Positions 57,935 through 64,000 of a stretch of DNA of 64,000 bases are shown in pieces (position 1 is the stretch's first letter; the number at the start of each line of letters is the position of its first letter). The position numbers were made by a program, and so were the translations under genes. The notes beneath the pieces are model-generated. The model was not told where the DNA came from, did no database searches, and saw only the letters and a list, made by a program, of their open reading frames with translations. This stretch comes from Stichopus chloronotus (taxonomy: Eukaryota > Echinodermata > Holothuroidea > Aspidochirotida > Stichopodidae): NCBI GenBank assembly GCA_021234535.1, contig CM037837.1, positions 6,107,718 through 6,171,717 on the forward strand, in the 5' to 3' direction.

Positions 57935-58165
57935 GACTGACGGACTGACTGACTGATTTAATGAATGAATGAATGAATGACTAGCTGAGTGGTCGCATGA
58001 CTGGCAGACTGACTGACTCATTGACTAAATGCAGACTATTCGATTGACTAATTGACTGCTTACCTGCCATACTAAGCGCAAGCTGACTGACTAATTGTCT
58101 GATCGAACGACCGACTATAGCTAACTCAGTTACTAACTGGTTGACTGACTAACTTTGCACATTGT
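57935..58165. repeat. Degenerate GACT tetranucleotide array
   Basis: GACTGAC/GACTAAC-type tetramers (CTGACGGACTGACTGACTGA, AATGAATGAATGAATGA, CAGACTGACTGACTCATTGA, CTAACTGGTTGACTGACTAA) persist for about 230 bp with heavy substitution. Confidence 0.75.
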
Positions 58166-59385
58166 CAATTACACCTAAAGTTGTTATGTTTCGCTGAGAT
58201 TCTTAACAAAGTTGCTCTTAAAATTAGATTCATTGAGCACATACTAGTTGATTAATTCGACAATAACTTAGCTTAGGGTTATCATGTTTATGTTTAGACT
58301 TAATCCAGAATCTTCGTCTGAATTACCTAAACGCACGACCATTCCTTACTTTAAAAAGCACAAACAACAATTTCAACATTTTTCTGTTCTTTTTTTTTTA
58401 ATATTTTTTTCTATAGTTCAAGGAGACCCGTATAGTCATCTATCTCGTATCATCTCATTTTCAAATATTTCGGTATTTTAGCAAGTTGAACAAACCAAGA
58501 CCCAACTTGACAAATCTGTGTCCTCGTTCCTCTGTTGTTTTTTAACTCAGCTATTTTGTTGTTGTTGTTGTTGTTGTTGTTTTTCGTTTGAAACTTTCAC
58601 ATCAATAATATAACAATGGAAATATGATTAGTACATTTCTTGAACTGCTTTCTGGTAATTTGGGGTTCAAAGAAGAAAGGGAGACCCACATGGTGATGGA
58701 TGAGCCTCATAACATGCATTCTACAAAACATTTTCGGGCCATACAATGATTTAGGAGTTAGTACCGAAAAATTCCATAAATAGACAGGAAAATACAAATT
58801 ATTGCCTCTTACATGTAAGACAAAAAATCGTAAAGGCAGAACTAAATTTATGTTTGTGTATACGAGTGTGTATGTGTGTGCTATTTTTCTTTTTTTTTTC
58901 ACTTCTCGGTTTCTTGGTTTCCGTTATTTCTTGATAGTTTAAGCTTTCAAATCTTCCGAGGGGCCCACCCACCAACCACTATGTCTACGTACATTTCTTT
59001 TGTTTTCTTTTTTTTTTTTGTTACTCTTTTTTTTTTTTTACTCCTGTTTTTTCATTGTCTTTTCATATCCACATATTAAGTTAGTCGTTGCTCCTTGAAG
59101 TAAGTCATTTTTGTTCTATATATTGATCTTACATTTGTTGTAAATATCGCAGTGGCCAAAATAATAGTTGGAATAATAATAATAATAATTGCTGGAATCA
59201 ATCAATCAATGCATGCGCCTGCGTCTTGTGGTCACTTTTTTTTGTATGTTTTTATGATAGTTTCTGAAATTTTTGTGACGATGGCAAGCTCTGTCGATAG
59301 ATTGCAGCGTTCTAAGTTCGGACATGATTATACTTATGTTGAACATAACTTTCAACTGTCAGTATTTCCTATCGCGTGTTATAAC
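58166..59385. other. Non-coding spacer
   Basis: A (TTG)n run at 58,557-58,581, T-runs near 58,890 and 59,010-59,040, and an (AAT)n run at 59,172-59,190. No gene is seen. Confidence 0.45.
58557..58581. repeat. (TTG)n microsatellite
   Basis: Eight uninterrupted TTG units. Confidence 0.95.
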
Positions 59386-59738
59386 GTAAAGAGAAATAGG
59401 GCGTTTGTTTTACAGAAGCCAACCATATTTTTAAAACTAATATTTGTGGACGTTGAATGATAGATTATTCAAAATAAGGACGGACAGTGGCCTTCTTTTC
59501 AAGGAATAAGATTCTCACGGATAGAAATTCAGTTATTTGTTGCTCAACAATCATTTGTTCACCCAAACTTTTCAAAATTCAAATGATGCATCTTCCGTTT
59601 CTCATCACATGCGTAATGTTTTGAAGAGATGAAGCTTCGACAGATATTTATTGATGAGACTGAATGGTTTAACAATGTTCGAAGCTATTTTCTTTGTACG
59701 CCGTGTTAGTGTATTCTAAGCGCCCTATTTCCCTTTAA
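59386..59738 (+). mobile_element. TTAA-flanked MITE family A, copy 4 (complete)
   Basis: Length 353 bp. The left end GTAAAGAGAAATAGGGCG (TTAA mutated to GTAA) and the right end GCGCCCTATTTCCCTTTAA are clear terminal inverted repeats. Internal ATGATGCATCTTCCGTTTCT and GAGATGAAGCTT are the reverse complement of copy 1 landmarks. Confidence 0.85.
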
Positions 59739-60499
59739 CCAGGTCTCTGACAATTTTCTGAACTTACAGAGTATTTTAGTGAAAAGTAAAAAAATCACAC
59801 TACGTCATAATTGTAACAAAATAACCAAACTTGGGCGAAATGTTCGTTTATTGCGTTTGGGTTGCTGTATGGGTTGCTCTTTTGGACAGATCCTTTCTTT
59901 AAACTGACCCTTTGGTGTCAAACTTGAACTTTCTGAAATCAAGAAGAATTTAACCCCCAATTTCTTCGAAACTAAAAAACAAAAAGCCCCAAAACCCTAA
60001 CTACAAAGTACTCGACAGTTTGCAGGGGTCGACGCTCGGAGCGCCGTTTTGTCTGTTCGAACGGGCACTGTTTTAAAAACAGTTTCCCTCGTTTGCGTCA
60101 AAATAAGCATATTTAACTGAATGTCAAGAGAGACGCAAATGTTTACTGGTCCGTGTGTGTGGGCACAGAGACATGTTTCCAAAATGTAGCAGCTTTTGTT
60201 TGGGAATTACAGCTTTACAACCACGGTTGTAGATTAGGCATCTCGGCGTTGTATTGGAACTGACAAAAATTTGACACCCGGGTTAACGGTTTCCCTGAGA
60301 GGCATGTTTTATAAACTCATGTGTCAATAGTGGGGGTTCATTGCCCTGCTTAATAAACCACACAAAGAAAGAGAAAAGAGTGGAAAAAAAAAGTAGGGAA
60401 AGGGGGGATGGGATGGTTTCTTATTTTTTGGAGGCAAACAAAAACATAATCGAAATGACAGCCATGTCTGCGACAACGTTTCGCACTACACTACACTGT
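59739..60499. other. Non-coding spacer
   Basis: Mixed sequence with no recognised feature. Confidence 0.4.
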
Positions 60500-60735
60500 T
60501 TATTGCGTTACAATATATTATTATCATTATAATTAGCAATTACTATTATTATAATTATAATATTTGTTATAGTGATTAGTTTTAATACTTAGGTCATTGT
60601 ATACCTTATTATTACCATATTTACAAATTATTATTGTTAATCCTGTAGTAGGGGTATTATTAATATTACTAGTATTCTAGTATTATTATTAATATTATTA
60701 TAGTAGTATCAGTAGTAGTAGTAGTAGAAGTAGTA
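60500..60735. repeat. ATT/AGT trinucleotide-rich region
   Basis: ATTATTATC/ATAATT words through 60,500-60,700 end in AGTAGTAGTAGTAGAAGTAG. Compound, degenerate simple sequence. Confidence 0.8.
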
Positions 60736-60949
60736 GCAGTTGTGTTCTGACCATTGTTTGTACAATCAGTATATATCATCAAACCGAATAATTTATTGTT
60801 AACTTCTAGAGAACTGTACACCCATGATATATGTATTGTGCGCCATCGTTTCACTCTAAGTTAACTCTCTCAGAATATAATGTATGTCCTGCATTCTGCA
60901 GACAATTCCATTATTAGCTTTCGGTGTTACAACACTTTCTTGTGGAACG

Positions 60950-61920
60950 GTCAAAGAAAGATATTTGTGGATACATTAGTTGTCCCCCCCCCCCCCCCAT
61001 CTAAACTGAGATCATGTACCGGTATGCATGGAGATCTTTTTATTGTCTGTCCATCGTAATTGAGATACGGTATATGTGTATGCATTCTAGTTGTCCGCCC
61101 ATACCGGCAAACTCAGATACGTGTCGATACGATCAGTACAGTCTAGTTGTTCGTATATATATGTGCGGATATATGCTACACTTGTCCGTCCATCTGAAGT
61201 GAGATATGTGTGGATTCACGCTTTGACCTTTGCACCACCTAGAGAAGCAGAGATCTATACATCGGATATCTTCATAGATCAATCATTGATAATCATCGAA
61301 TCGATACAGTCATTTCTCGATCTAATAAGAATCTATGTGTGTATAGATATCGACTGACATTGATCGATCTATAGTAATTTATATTTAAATACCCGTATGT
61401 ATTTAATATACGTACGAAAATCTTCGATTTGCGTAATGTGTCTTGTCGATAATTCAATTGATATTCGTTTGGCATCTTTTGCCTCAATGACGACCTATGC
61501 GGTACGTGTGGAGATTTTTTTATGGATATCAAGCAATGTAACAAAGATATATGTGTGAATACATGTATGGATGCATTCCATTTTGCAAACCGTTCAGTAA
61601 CAATATACTTGAATTGATATTCAGTCAAGAACCAGATAAATGTGTGGACACCGCTACATGGATTATCAGCCACTCTAGAAAACAGTATGGCCACACACAT
61701 GGATACTACCAATCAAACAAAAATGAAAGCACTTAGGAGATTGTTATATATTGTTCTTATATATCATCACCAGAAATGGTCATGTTAGATATCAACCGTA
61801 TCTCTCGATCTTAATAAAAAAAAATCTGTAAATGATGTTCACACTTTGATGAATATACGGTTTTTTCTATGGTATTTCTATGAAAGAAATTTCAGTGGAT
61901 ACCTCCATTGCCGTCATTGG
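60950..61920. repeat. Degenerate minisatellite with GATA-TGTGGAT motif
   Basis: Words such as AGATATTTGTGGATACA, GAGATACGGTATATGTGTATG, GTGCGGATATATGC, GAGATATGTGTGGATTCACG, AAGATATATGTGTGAATACA and GTGTGGACACC (each within 20 bases of its core) recur every roughly 40-60 bp. They are often preceded by GTCC(G/A)(T/C)CC. C15 at 60,984-60,998 interrupts the array. It appears to be an old tandem array, strongly diverged. Confidence 0.5.
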
Positions 61921-62298
61921 GCACAACACCGTATGTTGCATGTTATGGGCGATATTCTATACTGACTTGTTTTAAGCTCGTGTTTGAAATGCAATTTGCA
62001 TCTCTTTGCGTAGACGAATTGCATGCAGGTTGTTTCGACGATGTTGACCCATGTATATATATCATACCGGTACGGTTCGTTATATGAAAGTGAACTACTG
62101 AGGCAGTTACGTGTGGTGTCATATAGATACATACAACTAAACATAGACTGGCAGATACAAAGAAATGACAAGGTACGACGTCCATTTGATTATTCGTTCT
62201 TTTACCCTGTCGTATGTCGCTAACAGATGATGTGGAGTGTTGCCCTCAGTATTTTTATTAGGCCTTAATGTATAGTTTCTTAGTTACTTAGCTATTGG
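61921..62298. other. Non-coding spacer
   Basis: Opposing short frames and no repeat identified. Confidence 0.4.
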
Positions 62299-62545
62299 CA
62301 GTGGAGGATCCCGAGTGGGGCGGGGGTCACCGATGTCCGAGTCAGGAACTCCCCCGGCGTCCGAGTCAGGAACCACCCCCCCCCCCCCTTCAAATTTCCG
62401 GATTAGCAATTTTTCTCTCTCTCCCTTTCTCTCTGACACAAGCAGAGAACAAAACCAAAACAACAACAACTTAGACAGTTTCACAGGTAGGCCCTTATGA
62501 CAGTGGTCAGATTCAGGGGAGAGTTGGTTACCCCCCCCCCCCATG
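62299..62545. mobile_element. Possible MITE fragment with CAGTGGAGGATCC start
   Basis: The start CAGTGGAGGATCC resembles the TGGCGGATCC termini of the element at 56.3 kb. An internal duplication GTCCGAGTCAGGAAC occurs twice about 25 bp apart, then C13 (62,376-62,388) and C12 (62,531-62,542). No matching inverted right end was found. Confidence 0.35.
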
Positions 62546-62878
62546 CAGCTTCGATAAATCATCCAGTGAAGCTCCTAACATTTGGCAATGTATTTCACTA
62601 CGGTATATTGTAAGGCCCTGAAGTGCGAACGCGGCGGAGAGAATGTGACTTCAGTATGTCTGCGTTATAAGTAAAGCATTCTGGTCACTTGTTGTTTGGT
62701 TTTAAAATTGATTCCAAAATGCCTTTGCTTTGGCAGTGCCAAAGTGAAGGGGGGGGGGGGTATAAAGGCAAAGGCCTGCAGTCAGAACCTCAAAGTTTCC
62801 TTCAGCTTCCCCTACTTCATCTGAAGTATAGTTGTCTACATCTATTACTATATACGTGGTCACCCTTTGTTTTCAAGA

Positions 62879-63040
62879 CTCCTGAAACTTCATTTTTTTT
62901 CACCCGTGGACGTGCTAAAACCTCAAAGAGTACTGCACTGGATCATGAATGATGCATCATGAACAAAAATATGCCCATCTTGAAACTAATTTTTTCTACC
63001 AGAGATGTGCTAAAACCCTCAGGGCTTTCTGGGACTTCTC
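62879..63040. repeat. Tandem duplication, about 106-bp period
   Basis: TGAAACTTCATTTTTTTTCA followed by GTGCTAAAACCTCAAAG is repeated as TGAAACTAATTTTTTCTACC followed by GTGCTAAAACCCTCAGG about 106 bp later. Confidence 0.7.
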
Positions 63041-63477
63041 CCCCTGTCCTACCGTTGGAGCTTTTCTCCTGTACCCACTAGGGGGACCTATGAACCAGAC
63101 GGACCTCTCGGGTGGACCCCTCGGACGGACCTCTGAACCGCAATCGCTACGTTCAAGTCTTTCCCCATCCCAAGAGGGTTTTTTGTTTTACCCCCCATTT
63201 GCCACACCCCATTCTCAAATCTTGGTGCCACCACTTAGGCTGTTTTTTTTTTTTTTTTTTTTGGTCAAGGTCTTACAGAGAAATGATCTGATGACCTACG
63301 ACACCGTCCCTCTAACCGCTAGTATCCTTCTCTCAAGAACAAGAGAGAGGCAGAGAGCAGATAAATACGTTCTGCTATGGTATCCATGGACTGGAATTAC
63401 TTGTGCGGTGCTGTATATGCGATTAAAAGCCAGTTTTAAGTTAATGGTTAATGGTTTGTTTGGGCGTTTATTGGCTC
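63041..63477. other. Non-coding spacer, longest open frame of the window
   Basis: A plus frame from 62,949 to 63,584 is open for 211 codons. It crosses the tandem duplication, a T21 run (63,241-63,261, giving polyphenylalanine) and repeat family D, so it is assembled from unrelated repeats and is not called a gene. Confidence 0.45.
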
Positions 63478-63645
63478 CCCACAAGCGTAAACACGGCTCC
63501 TGTGGAATCTGTGAGGATGATTTCCATCAATATAGGATGTATCTTCATCCACAAATTTCGCGTTTACTCTCCCTGGCCAACTGATGGTGGCGTTGTGCTT
63601 GGATAGTCTTCCCAAAATTATGATAGCTATCGAGTCAGTGATGGT
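63478..63645 (+). repeat. Dispersed repeat family D, copy 2
   Basis: Aligns with 12,538-12,705 in the same orientation (CTCCTGTGGAATCTG, CTGATGGTGGCGTTGTGCTT, GATAGTCTTCCCAAAATTAT). Confidence 0.65.
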
Positions 63646-64000
63646 AGGCGCAGCATGAAATACCCCAGGAATATCTCAAAAAGAGTGCATGGCGGTGAAA
63701 ACCCTGAGGGTGGGCCTTTGGGGCTAGTCCTCAATGAAAAGAGTAGGGATGAAGGTATACTCCAAGAATAAATGAAAGAGTATGGGCAATTCATTAGGAC
63801 TCTTGTATCATCTCAACCCATCAGATTGTAATTGCCATTTTTACAGATATTTTTTTTCATTAATTCAGTAATTGCAGACTGAGATCTCTACTTCAATGCA
63901 GCTTAATTAAAACAACCGGGAAGTGCCCGTTTCCGGCCATTTGTAAAGAGAAGTACTTGAAAAACCATTTTTTTTCTTGTACAGCCGATGGTGGCGCTCC
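63646..64000. other. Non-coding tail, possible third family D copy at edge
   Basis: The last bases (CAGCCGATGGTGGCGCTCC) match the GATGGTGGCG core of family D, so a further copy may begin here and run out of the window. Confidence 0.35.

Noticed and set aside
63240..63310. Possible tRNA-derived SINE head on the minus strand (TAGCGGTTAGAGGG)
   Set aside because: Only an A-box-like word; no B box at the expected distance.
1..64000. tRNA, rRNA, snRNA, CRISPR or bacterial operon features
   Set aside because: I looked for GGTTCGAATCC-type B boxes, regular spacer-repeat arrays and long co-oriented frames and found none.

Overview
The window looks like non-coding DNA from a large animal genome. 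It is AT-rich and full of homopolymers, microsatellites and short inverted-repeat elements. No reading frame carries a protein family I recognise. There are no operons, ribosome-binding sites, rRNAs, tRNAs or CRISPR arrays. The mix of long poly(C)/poly(G) tracts, TTAA-flanked miniature elements, hAT-like termini and arrays built on AGGTCAAAGGTCA suggests a marine invertebrate deuterostome, most likely an echinoderm. That assignment is inference from sequence style, not a database match.

Region 1-34 kb: several mixed-composition, CpG-retaining blocks with TAAT-type motifs resemble conserved non-coding elements (about 0.64, 3.6, 5.7, 9.5, 13.7, 15.1, 21.7 and 31.1 kb). Three tandem arrays (18.2, 24.9 and 28.6 kb) repeat a nuclear-receptor-like DR1 site mostly every 133-157 bp. 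An inverted pair of one dispersed repeat lies at 28.1 and 33.6 kb.

Region 34-64 kb: here I count 20 poly(C)/poly(G) tracts of 10 bases or more, against four in the first 34 kb. The region also holds three of the four copies of a 353-354 bp TTAA-flanked MITE, two other MITE candidates, long (TA)n arrays, degenerate tetranucleotide arrays and a degenerate minisatellite at 61 kb. One POU/homeodomain-rich block lies at 38.3-38.7 kb.

Possible genes: the plus strand carries visibly more T-runs than A-runs, which fits a long intron or introns of a gene read on the plus strand. I list short candidate exons with a good 3' splice site and an open frame, most of them also with a good 5' splice site. 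Two pairs are phase-compatible (14,496-14,535 with 16,295-16,382, and 39,616-39,647 with 41,357-41,509). None can be assigned to a family, and in sequence this T-rich many exon-like patterns arise by chance, so all carry low confidence. The repeats are the best-supported features.
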